NCBI GenBank assembly: GCA_003476595.1
Contig: DMTU01000065.1
Coordinates: 524 to 8,325 of the forward strand
DNA from: Acidimicrobiaceae bacterium
GTDB lineage: Bacteria; Actinomycetota; Acidimicrobiia; Acidimicrobiales; Salinilacustritrichaceae
Length of the DNA stretch: 7,802 nucleotides
Direction of reading: 5' to 3'
Shown here: piece by piece, positions 1 through 4,959 of the stretch
How the letters are laid out: the number at the start of each line of letters is the position of its first letter
Position numbering within the stretch: the first letter of the stretch is position 1
Notes under the pieces: generated by a model
Database searches by the model: none
What the model saw: only the letters and a program-made list of their open reading frames with translations
What the model was told of the DNA's origin: nothing
Program-made: the position numbers and the translations under genes

Positions 1-399
1 GAGCCGATCGGCCAGCTCCTGCACCCTCGGGGCCCGACCGAGCTCCTGGGTGAGCTCGGGCTCGAGGCGGCGGGCCTGCACGGCGAGCTCCTGCAGGCTG
101 CGGGGCGGCCGGACGGACCAGCCCTTGTCCCGCAGGAGCCGCTTCAGCTCGCCCTCGATGGTGCGGTTGGCGAAGGTCTTGAACGTGACGCCGACCTCGG
201 GGTCGAAGCGCTCGACCGCCTTGATGAGGGCCATGAGCGCCTGCTGGCGCACGTCGTCGGCCTCCATGTGGCCCTTGCCGTAGCGGCTGACGTAGTACTC
301 GACCAGCTCGAGGTTGTCCTCGACCAGGCGGTTCCGGAGGCGGCGCGACCGCGACGTCTGGTACTCGACGAAGCGGTCCTGGGTGTCAGCGGCCGCCAT
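1..399 (-). CDS. SigB/SigF-family RNA polymerase sigma factor (N-terminal 133 residues, cut by window edge)
   Basis: Alternative sigma factor of the general-stress/sporulation (SigB/F/G) group, which redirects RNA polymerase to GGGTA-type promoters. Reading from the ATG at 399, the 133 visible codons give a region 2 core: RNRLVEDNLELVEYYVSRY (about residues 22-40, region 2.1), then DVRQQALMALIKAVERFDP (49-67), TFKTFANRTIEGELKRLLRD (72-91) and KGWSVRPPRSLQEL (92-105), the signature of regions 2.2-2.4. The segment around 117-133 (LTQELGRAPRVQELADRL) begins region 3; region 4 lies outside the window. The reading frame is open to base 1. The ATG overlaps the end of the upstream anti-sigma-like gene by 14 bp and has no clear Shine-Dalgarno sequence, so translation is probably coupled. 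Family assignment is from sequence resemblance; the exact paralog name is not determined. Confidence 0.93.
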   Translation of the reverse strand, partial: MAAADTQDRFVEYQTSRSRRLRNRLVEDNLELVEYYVSRYGKGHMEADDVRQQALMALIKAVERFDPEVGVTFKTFANRTIEGELKRLLRDKGWSVRPPRSLQELAVQARRLEPELTQELGRAPRVQELADRL

Positions 400-787
400 C
401 GACGCCAGCCGTGGGCCGCGACGCGCGCAGCTCGAGGTGCACCGTGTCGCCCTCGAGGCGCAGGGCGTGGTGGTTGGAGCCGGCCCGCAGGAGCTGCTCG
501 GCGATGGGGTCGAGCATCGGCTCCTCGGTGACCGGGCTGCACCGGCCCTCGAGGTCGATGCCGTCCTCGGTGGTGGTCATCGCGATCGTGAGCTCGGCGG
601 TGTCGGTGGCATCGGCCATGGCCAGGGCGCACAGCTCGTCCACGGCGACCCGCAGGGACTCGATGGCCTCGACGTCGAACGCGCAGTCGTCGGCGATGGT
701 GGCGGCGAGGATCCGCACGTGGCGGAGGTAGGCCGTGGTGGCCGGGACGGTGAGCTCGGCGGTGGCTCGGCTGGGGAGGTCAGGCAT
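386..787 (-). CDS. RsbW-like anti-sigma factor with a degenerate HATPase fold
   Basis: 133 residues, the usual length of RsbW/SpoIIAB-type anti-sigma proteins, and overlapping the start of the sigma gene, the classic position for its direct antagonist. The N-terminal strand (AELTVPATTAYLRHVRILAA, about 10-29) and the helix ESLRVAVDELCALAMA (43-58) match the family outline. The catalytic boxes are eroded: after E51 the N-box Asn is replaced by Leu55, no DxG box is evident where GIDLEGRCS stands (about 76-84), and the glycine-rich lid is missing, with RAGSNHHALRLEG (101-113) in its place. It probably binds the sigma factor but may not bind ATP or phosphorylate the STAS partner; that is inference. 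The ATG at 787 is preceded by only a weak GGAA. It is divergent from the second RsbW-like gene at 841, with 53 bp between start codons. Confidence 0.85.
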   Translation of the reverse strand: MPDLPSRATAELTVPATTAYLRHVRILAATIADDCAFDVEAIESLRVAVDELCALAMADATDTAELTIAMTTTEDGIDLEGRCSPVTEEPMLDPIAEQLLRAGSNHHALRLEGDTVHLELRASRPTAGVDGGR

Positions 788-796
788 GGTCGTTCC

Positions 797-823
797 GTTC
801 TACAGTGCTGAGGGCTCGGGTAC
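797..823 (+). promoter_or_regulatory. SigB/SigF-type promoter in the divergent intergenic region
   Basis: GTTCTA at 797-802, a 15-bp spacer, and GGGTAC at 818-823. This fits the known actinobacterial SigB/SigF consensus (GTT or GNNT near -35, 14-16 bp, GGGTAC/T at -10). Transcription would start near 829-831, about ten bases before the ATG at 841. The same TCTA-N15-GGGTAC arrangement recurs at 4537-4563. On the minus strand the -35 element reads TAGAAC, which could act as a -10 for the anti-sigma/sigma operon, but no matching -35 was seen for it. Confidence 0.65.
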
Positions 824-840
824 GTGGCCCGTTGATCGAG

Positions 841-1251
841 ATGTCCTTGCAACCCTCCACTCGCCGCTTCTCCTCGCGACCTGTCGAGTCGCTCGCCGCC
901 CTCGCGGCGGTCCGTGAAGCGTTCGTGGAGTGGCTCGCCGGCGTGACCACGTCGGAGGACCGGGTCGAGGACCTCTCCGTCGTCATCAGCGAATTGGGCG
1001 CCAACGCGGTGCGAGGCACCCCGGACGGCGCCGAACCGGCGTCGGTCAGCGCCTGGGTCGAGGACGGGTTGCTCGTCCTCGAGGTCACCAACCGGGTCGA
1101 GGAGATCACCGTGCCCGACGCGGACTGGGACTTCGAGGATCCGCTGCGCACCGGCGGCCGGGGGTTGCTCCTCGTGTCGGCGTTCGTGGACGACGTGCAC
1201 GTGGACGTCGAGGACGACGTGCTGATCATCCGCTGCACCACCCGGCTCTGA
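841..1251 (+). CDS. RsbW-like serine kinase / anti-sigma regulatory ATPase
   Basis: 136 residues of the HATPase_c_2 (RsbW/SpoIIAB) family, proteins that bind a sigma factor or phosphorylate a STAS anti-anti-sigma factor. The N-box is intact (VVISELGANAV, 48-57ish, with E51 and N55) and the glycine-rich ATP lid is present as RTGGRGLLLVSAFVDD (103-118). The G1 box is altered: the usual DxG appears as NRV (84-86). The start at 841 was chosen over a GTG at 805 because the GGGTAC promoter element at 818-823 would place the mRNA 5' end downstream of 805; a TTG at 832 is also possible. No strong ribosome binding site is visible. It is divergent from the anti-sigma/sigma operon and convergent with the STAS gene. 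The likely substrate is the STAS protein encoded at 1289-1624, but this is inferred from the neighbourhood. Confidence 0.85.
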   Translation: MSLQPSTRRFSSRPVESLAALAAVREAFVEWLAGVTTSEDRVEDLSVVISELGANAVRGTPDGAEPASVSAWVEDGLLVLEVTNRVEEITVPDADWDFEDPLRTGGRGLLLVSAFVDDVHVDVEDDVLIIRCTTRL

Positions 1252-1257
1252 TCGCCC

Positions 1258-1287
1258 GCGGGCCAGGGCGCCGGTGCGCCCGCCCGC
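1258..1287. terminator. Bidirectional hairpin terminator between convergent genes
   Basis: GCGGGC (1258-1263) pairs with GCCCGC (1282-1287) and GGGCGC (1266-1271) pairs with GCGCCC (1276-1281), with a CGGT tetraloop and a 2-nt bulge (CA) on one side. It fills the 37-bp gap between the stop codons of the ATPase gene and the STAS gene, so it can serve both directions. No T-tract follows, which is common in high-GC actinobacteria. Confidence 0.7.
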
Positions 1288-1288
1288 A

Positions 1289-1624
1289 TCAGTGCTCGAT
1301 GGTGACGTGGTCCGACAGACCCGTCACCGACAGCAGCTTCTCGAGGCCCTTCGACGGGTTCCGCAGCACGAGGCCGCCACCGGCGTTCATGAGCCGACGG
1401 TGGGTGTCGGCGATGACCCGCAGCCCGGCGGAGTCCACGAAGCTCACCTCACCGACGTCGAGCACCGCCGTGGTGGCGCCCTCCTCGAGGGTGGCGTCGA
1501 TGCGCTCCTGGAGGTACGGCGACGTGTGGGGGTCGAGGTCGCCGTTCAGGACGAACGTGGTGCGGTCGCCCTCGTCGACGGTGACCTGGAGGCGGTCCTG
1601 CGGGCTGGGGGTGGGTTCGGTCAT
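1289..1624 (-). CDS. STAS-domain anti-anti-sigma factor (RsbV/SpoIIAA-like)
   Basis: 111 residues, a single STAS domain of standard length. In partner switching the unphosphorylated form captures the RsbW-like kinase and releases the sigma factor; phosphorylation on a conserved serine inactivates it. The diagnostic motif is VSFVDSAGLRVI (60-71), which puts the phospho-acceptor at Ser65 after Asp64. Also visible are the early strand TTFVLNGDLDPHTSP (22-36) and the strand TTAVLDVG (51-58). The ATG at 1624 has GGAG five bases upstream (1630-1633). It lies 129 bp downstream of, and on the same strand as, a small gene at 1754-1921, and converges with the ATPase gene. It is the probable substrate of both the kinase at 841-1251 and the phosphatase at 2055-4511. 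Confidence 0.93.
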   Translation of the reverse strand: MTEPTPSPQDRLQVTVDEGDRTTFVLNGDLDPHTSPYLQERIDATLEEGATTAVLDVGEVSFVDSAGLRVIADTHRRLMNAGGGLVLRNPSKGLEKLLSVTGLSDHVTIEH

Positions 1625-1753
1625 CGTGGCTCCACGGTGTCTCGCGTACGGGCAGGGTGGGGTGGGGTACAGCAGTCGACGGCGCCGAGCGCAGGGGTCA
1701 TGGCGGTCACGGCCGGCGCGAACCTACTCGGCCCCGGATGGCGGTGCGATCGG

Positions 1754-1921
1754 TCAGCCATCGGAGCGGAGCAGCCCCTTGACCTTGTCCGCGACGCGCT
1801 CGATGTTCCTCGCGACCGTGCCCTCGTCGTTCGCACGAGCGCGGTCCGAACCGTCGCCCGACGACGCAGGAGTCCGGGCGGACGTCGCGTCGGTGTCGGT
1901 TCGTTCGTCGTCAGCAGCCAT
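1754..1921 (-). CDS. Small unknown protein with acidic disordered N-terminus and amphipathic C-terminal helix
   Basis: 55 residues, not assigned to a family. The start is well supported: the ATG at 1921 follows AGGGAGAGG (1925-1933), one of the strongest Shine-Dalgarno sequences in the window. Residues 1-35 are rich in Asp, Glu, Ser, Thr and Ala and look disordered. Residues 36-52 (TVARNIERVADKVKGLL) should form an amphipathic helix alternating basic and hydrophobic residues, somewhat like small stress-induced proteins such as the CsbD group, but not clearly homologous. It sits inside the stress module between the STAS gene (same strand, 129 bp downstream) and the phosphatase gene (divergent). 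The same frame stays open far upstream, but that is antisense shadow of the phosphatase gene; the coding signal begins at this RBS. It could be a regulon member or an accessory regulator. Confidence 0.6.
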   Translation of the reverse strand: MAADDERTDTDATSARTPASSGDGSDRARANDEGTVARNIERVADKVKGLLRSDG

Positions 1922-1941
1922 GGTCCTCTCCCTGCGATGGC

Positions 1942-1958
1942 GCGCCGCACCGCGGCGC
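1942..1958. repeat. GC-rich inverted repeat in the leader of the small gene
   Basis: GCGCCGC (1942-1948) and GCGGCGC (1952-1958) form a perfect 7-bp stem with an ACC triloop on the plus strand (GGT on the minus strand). It lies about ten bases upstream of the Shine-Dalgarno sequence of the 55-residue gene, in its probable 5' leader, and in the divergent region before the phosphatase gene. It could modulate translation or simply reflect GC-rich sequence. Confidence 0.35.
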
Positions 1959-1975
1959 CGGTCGGCGGGCCCTCC

Positions 1976-2002
1976 ATCTCCAGTCACTGCGACGGGCAGA
2001 AC
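1976..2002 (-). promoter_or_regulatory. Weak SigB-like promoter candidate for the small gene
   Basis: On the minus strand, GTTCTG (2002-1997) is followed after exactly 15 bp by GGAGAT (1981-1976). The -35 part and the spacing match the two stronger SigB-type elements in this window, but the -10 agrees with GGGTAT at only four of six positions. Transcription would start near 1968, giving a leader of roughly 47 nt that includes the hairpin at 1942-1958. Confidence 0.3.
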
Positions 2003-2054
2003 CGGCTCCGCTGCCTTGTGACCGCGCCGAGCGGTTGTGCGAACATCGGAGGCC

Positions 2055-4511
2055 ATGGCGGCAGATCGGTCGGAGGTGTCGACGGTGCTGCGCGCCCTGC
2101 CGTCCGCCGTCGCCCTGCTCGACGACGAGGGCACCGTGGTGGAGGCCACCGAGCGGGCGGGTGCGGCCCTGGGCTGCACGCGGGCCGAGCTGGTCGGCAC
2201 ACCGCTCGCTGACCACCTGGGCGTCGGCGGGGACCGCCTCCGGGCGGCGGTGCGCGAGCTCGGCGCCGACGAGGTCGAGCTCCGGGTCGCCGACACCGCC
2301 AGGGGCAGCCTGTCGGAGGTCCACCTCCGCCTGGTCCGCAGCCCGCTCGGCCCGGTCTGCTCGATCCAGCGGCGCAACCCCACCGCCGAGGACCTCCTGG
2401 GCGCCGTCCTGCACGCGGTGGCCTCCTCCGACGTCGGTCCCGAGGTCCTCGAGCGGGCCCTCGGCCAGATCGGTGCGTCGAACCACTGGGACCTCGGTGC
2501 GCTGTGGGCCGTCGACGACGCGGCCGGACTCCTGCGCCCCGTCGCGACGTGGACCCGGGACCCGGACGGGGCCGACGCGCACCGCCGGCGCACGATGCAG
2601 ATCAGCCTGGCCGTCGGCGAGGGGCTGCCCGGCCGGGCGTGGGCCGAGCGTGCGCCGGTCGTCGACGGCGACGCGGGCGACGACGACCGCCTCGGCGACG
2701 ACGCCGGGCGCTTCGCCACCCGCCTCCACCACCCGATCCGGGGCGGGGGCGACCGGGTCGTCGGGGTGATCGAGCTGCTGGCCGAGACCGACGAGGACCC
2801 CGAGGCCTGGGCCGACTCGGCCCTCCGGGCCGTCGAACCGGTGCTCGCCCACCTGCTCGACCGGCTGCGGGACCGGATGGCCGTGCGGGCCGCGGAGGGC
2901 CGCCTGGCCGCCGCGCTCGATGCCGGCCGGTTCGGCGTGGCCGGCGTGGACGTCGGGTCGGGTCGGGTCGAGTGGTCCTCGCGCATGGCCGAGCTCCACG
3001 GCCAGACCGCCGTCAGCGGCGCCGGCCCGCTGTCGGCCCTGCTCGCCGGCGTCCACAGCGACGACCTGGACGAGATCCAGCGGGCGCTGCGGAGCCTGCC
3101 CGACTCGGCAGGCGTCGACGGCAGCCCCCTGCGCCAGGTGGAGTACCGGGTGCGCCACGACGAGGGGCAGCAGCGCTGGCTGTCGACCCGCATCACCGCC
3201 ACCGTCCTGTCGAGCGGGCAGACCCAGGTCGCCGCCATCACCTCCGACGTGACCGACCGCAAGCGGGCCGAGCAGCGCATCCAGCGGCGCGCCATGGCCG
3301 TCGAGGGCCTCCAGTGGGTCAGCCAGGCGATCATCGCCGGACGGGAGCTGCGGGACACGGCCATCGCCGTCGCCCATGCGTCCACCGGGGTGCTCGGCGC
3401 CGTCTACGGGGTCGTCCTCTACCAGATCCCCGGCGACACCGACGACGAGCTGGCCTGGGCGCTCAGCGGGCTGCCGCCCGGCTCCGAGATCCCGCCGCCC
3501 CCGGCCGAGCTCGACCTCCCCCCCGACCTCGAGGCCGCCCACGGGCCGGCGCTGGTCGACCTGCGTAGCCAGCCCGACGTGCGCGCCTTCGTCCTGGGGC
3601 TCCGGCTGCCGGTGGAGGTGGGCACGATGCGCTCGGCGCTGGTCGTCCCCATCCGCGGCGAGGGCCAGGGACGCCTCGGCACCATGGTGTTCCTGCACCC
3701 CGACGCCGGCTACTTCACCGAGGACGACGTGCGCCTGGCCCGTTCCATCGGGGCCTCCACCGGGGTGGCCGTGGAGAACGCCAAGCACCACGAGCAGCAG
3801 CGGCTGGCGGCGACGGCCTTCCAGCGCGAGCTGCTCCCGGACTCCACGGCGACCATCGAGGGTGCCGACGTCTGCGTCCGCTACCACCCGGGCCGCGACG
3901 GCATCGAGGTCGGCGGCGACTGGTACGACGTCATCGACCTGGGCGACGACCGGGTCGGCCTCGCCGTGGGCGACGTCTGCGGGCACGGCCTCACCGCCGC
4001 GGCCCACATGGGCCAGTTCCGCCACTCCTTCCGGGCGCTCGTGCAGTCGTCGGTCTCCCCCGAGGAGGCCCTCCGGGTGCTGAACCGGCTCGCGCTGGAG
4101 GAGCTGCACACCACCATGACGATCGTCTACGTGGAGCTGGACACGATCACGGGCGAGTGCCGCACGTGGCGGTGCGGGCACCTGCCGCCGCTCATCGCCG
4201 ACCGCGACGGCGGCGTCGTGCGCTGGCTCGGCGACGACGAGCACCGGGGTCCGATGCTGGGCTTCGTGCCCGAGCTGCGGGTCTCGTCCACCACCGACCG
4301 CGTCGCACCGGGCGAGCTGCTGTTCCTCTACAGCGACGGGCTGGTGGAGCGCCGGGGCGAGTCCATCGACGAGGGCCTCGACCGCCTGGCCGCGTCCTTC
4401 GTCGGTCGCTCGGCGGACATCGAGACGGCGTGCGACGAGCTGTACCAGCTCCTCGCCGACCAGGGCCCGGCGGCCGACGACACCGCCCTGCTCGCCGTCC
4501 GCCGGCACTGA
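2055..4511 (+). CDS. PAS-GAF-PAS-GAF sensor with SpoIIE/PP2C serine phosphatase domain (RsbU/RsbP-like)
   Basis: About 818 residues, cytoplasmic, with no membrane segment. Order: PAS (about 6-105, LRALPSAVALLDDEGTVVEA), GAF (111-270), second PAS (280-402, ending ITSDVTDRKRAEQRI), second GAF (414-580, with MRSALVVPIRGEGQGRLGTM), then a PP2C/SpoIIE domain (587-818). All metal-binding motifs are present: VGGDWYDV (Asp622), GDVCGHGLTAA (Asp640), LYSDGLVE (Asp761) and ADDTALL (Asp808/809), so it should be an active Mn/Mg-dependent phosphatase. The expected substrate is the phosphoserine STAS protein encoded nearby; dephosphorylation would switch the sigma factor on. The start is uncertain: ATG 2055 has GGAGG only two bases upstream, GTG 2037 would add six residues, and GTG 2085 has GGAGG (2072-2076) at ideal 8-nt spacing and would remove ten residues without harming the PAS domain. 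Ligands of the PAS and GAF domains cannot be read from sequence. Confidence 0.93.
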   Translation: MAADRSEVSTVLRALPSAVALLDDEGTVVEATERAGAALGCTRAELVGTPLADHLGVGGDRLRAAVRELGADEVELRVADTARGSLSEVHLRLVRSPLGPVCSIQRRNPTAEDLLGAVLHAVASSDVGPEVLERALGQIGASNHWDLGALWAVDDAAGLLRPVATWTRDPDGADAHRRRTMQISLAVGEGLPGRAWAERAPVVDGDAGDDDRLGDDAGRFATRLHHPIRGGGDRVVGVIELLAETDEDPEAWADSALRAVEPVLAHLLDRLRDRMAVRAAEGRLAAALDAGRFGVAGVDVGSGRVEWSSRMAELHGQTAVSGAGPLSALLAGVHSDDLDEIQRALRSLPDSAGVDGSPLRQVEYRVRHDEGQQRWLSTRITATVLSSGQTQVAAITSDVTDRKRAEQRIQRRAMAVEGLQWVSQAIIAGRELRDTAIAVAHASTGVLGAVYGVVLYQIPGDTDDELAWALSGLPPGSEIPPPPAELDLPPDLEAAHGPALVDLRSQPDVRAFVLGLRLPVEVGTMRSALVVPIRGEGQGRLGTMVFLHPDAGYFTEDDVRLARSIGASTGVAVENAKHHEQQRLAATAFQRELLPDSTATIEGADVCVRYHPGRDGIEVGGDWYDVIDLGDDRVGLAVGDVCGHGLTAAAHMGQFRHSFRALVQSSVSPEEALRVLNRLALEELHTTMTIVYVELDTITGECRTWRCGHLPPLIADRDGGVVRWLGDDEHRGPMLGFVPELRVSSTTDRVAPGELLFLYSDGLVERRGESIDEGLDRLAASFVGRSADIETACDELYQLLADQGPAADDTALLAVRRH

Positions 4512-4536
4512 TCGCGCCGGCCGGGAAAGTGGCGTT

Positions 4537-4563
4537 GGTCTAGGCGCTTCCGGGGTCGGGTAC
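4537..4563 (+). promoter_or_regulatory. SigB/SigF-type promoter upstream of the small membrane protein
   Basis: GGTCTA at 4537-4542, a 15-bp spacer, and GGGTAC at 4558-4563. It matches the element at 797-823 at TCTA, spacer length, the TC just before the -10, and the whole -10. Transcription starting near 4570 gives a leader of about 50 nt carrying a strong Shine-Dalgarno sequence. It lies 25 bp after the phosphatase stop codon, so the downstream gene can be induced separately from the phosphatase. Confidence 0.65.
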
Positions 4564-4619
4564 CGATCCAGCCACACCAACGGGCATGCAACGGGCAGCC
4601 CCGAGAAGGAGTGATTCCC

Positions 4620-4835
4620 ATGGCTACCGGCACTTCCATCTTCCTCATCGCTCTCGGCGCGATCCTCACCTTCGCCGTCGACGTCACGGTCTCCGGACTC
4701 GACCTCGCGGCGGTCGGCATCATCTTGATGATCGCCGGTGTGATCGGGGTCATCGTGTCGCTGATCTGGATCGACCGGGCCACCGCCCCCCGCACCGACC
4801 GCACCGTCGTCGAGGAGCGCCGCGAGCGCATCTGA
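4620..4835 (+). CDS. Small two-helix membrane protein, DUF6458-like, probable stress regulon member
   Basis: 71 residues. Two hydrophobic segments, about 4-21 (GTSIFLIALGAILTFAV) and 29-51 (LAAVGIILMIAGVIGVIVS), are joined by a short loop (DVTVSGLD) and followed by a charged tail rich in Arg and Glu, predicted to face the cytoplasm. The pattern GTSIFLIALGAILTFAV...VSG.DL..VG.ILM.AG matches the actinobacterial DUF6458 family as I recall it; its function is not known. The ATG at 4620 is preceded by GAGAAGGAG (4603-4611) at 8-nt spacing, one of the best ribosome binding sites here and better than the in-frame GTG at 4611. It has its own SigB-type promoter and is closed by two stem-loops, so it looks monocistronic and well expressed, suggesting an envelope role under stress (inference). 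Confidence 0.85.
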   Translation: MATGTSIFLIALGAILTFAVDVTVSGLDLAAVGIILMIAGVIGVIVSLIWIDRATAPRTDRTVVEERRERI

Positions 4836-4848
4836 CCCCGCCGGGGTC
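4834..4848 (+). terminator. Stem-loop overlapping the stop codon of the small membrane protein gene
   Basis: GACCCC (4834-4839) and GGGGTC (4843-4848) form a perfect 6-bp stem with a 3-nt loop. It begins within the TGA stop. No T-run follows, so it may be a weak terminator or an mRNA 3'-end stabiliser ahead of the stronger one at 4882. Confidence 0.45.
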
Positions 4849-4881
4849 CCCTGAGCCCGACCGGAACCACTCCGCAACCGA

Positions 4882-4913
4882 GACGAGGCAGCGCTCCCCA
4901 GCGCTGCCTCGTC
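4882..4913. terminator. Strong intrinsic-type terminator stem-loop
   Basis: A perfect 14-bp inverted repeat: GACGAGGCAGCGCT (4882-4895) and AGCGCTGCCTCGTC (4900-4913) around a CCCC loop. It is the longest perfect stem found in the window and stands between the small membrane protein gene and the von Willebrand A gene. The absence of a T-tract fits high-GC actinobacterial terminators. It insulates the two transcription units. Confidence 0.8.
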
Positions 4914-4946
4914 CGCGTCTGCGGTCCCTCCGTCCCGGCTCGCCGC

Positions 4947-4952
4947 TACCGT
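4947..4952 (+). promoter_or_regulatory. Probable -10 element giving a leaderless mRNA for the VWA gene
   Basis: TACCGT (4947-4952) fits the TANNNT -10 pattern common in actinobacteria. With the usual 6-8 bases to the transcription start, the mRNA would begin at or next to the ATG at 4960. No Shine-Dalgarno sequence is visible upstream of that ATG, consistent with leaderless translation. No convincing -35 was found. Confidence 0.4.
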
Positions 4953-4959
4953 GCCGAGC

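Noticed and set aside
1665..1670. Isolated GGGTAC on the plus strand
   Set aside because: Nothing like GTT or TCTA lies 15 bp upstream (GCGTAC there), and no credible plus-strand gene starts downstream.
1274..2212. 312-codon plus-strand frame across the STAS gene, the small gene and the phosphatase start
   Set aside because: It spans three better supported genes and two intergenic regions, and its translation is low complexity.
2952..2970. 3.8 copies of GTCGG inside the phosphatase gene, a possible slippage or phase-variation tract
   Set aside because: It is short and encodes ordinary residues between the start of the second PAS domain and its core; too few copies to argue for phase variation.
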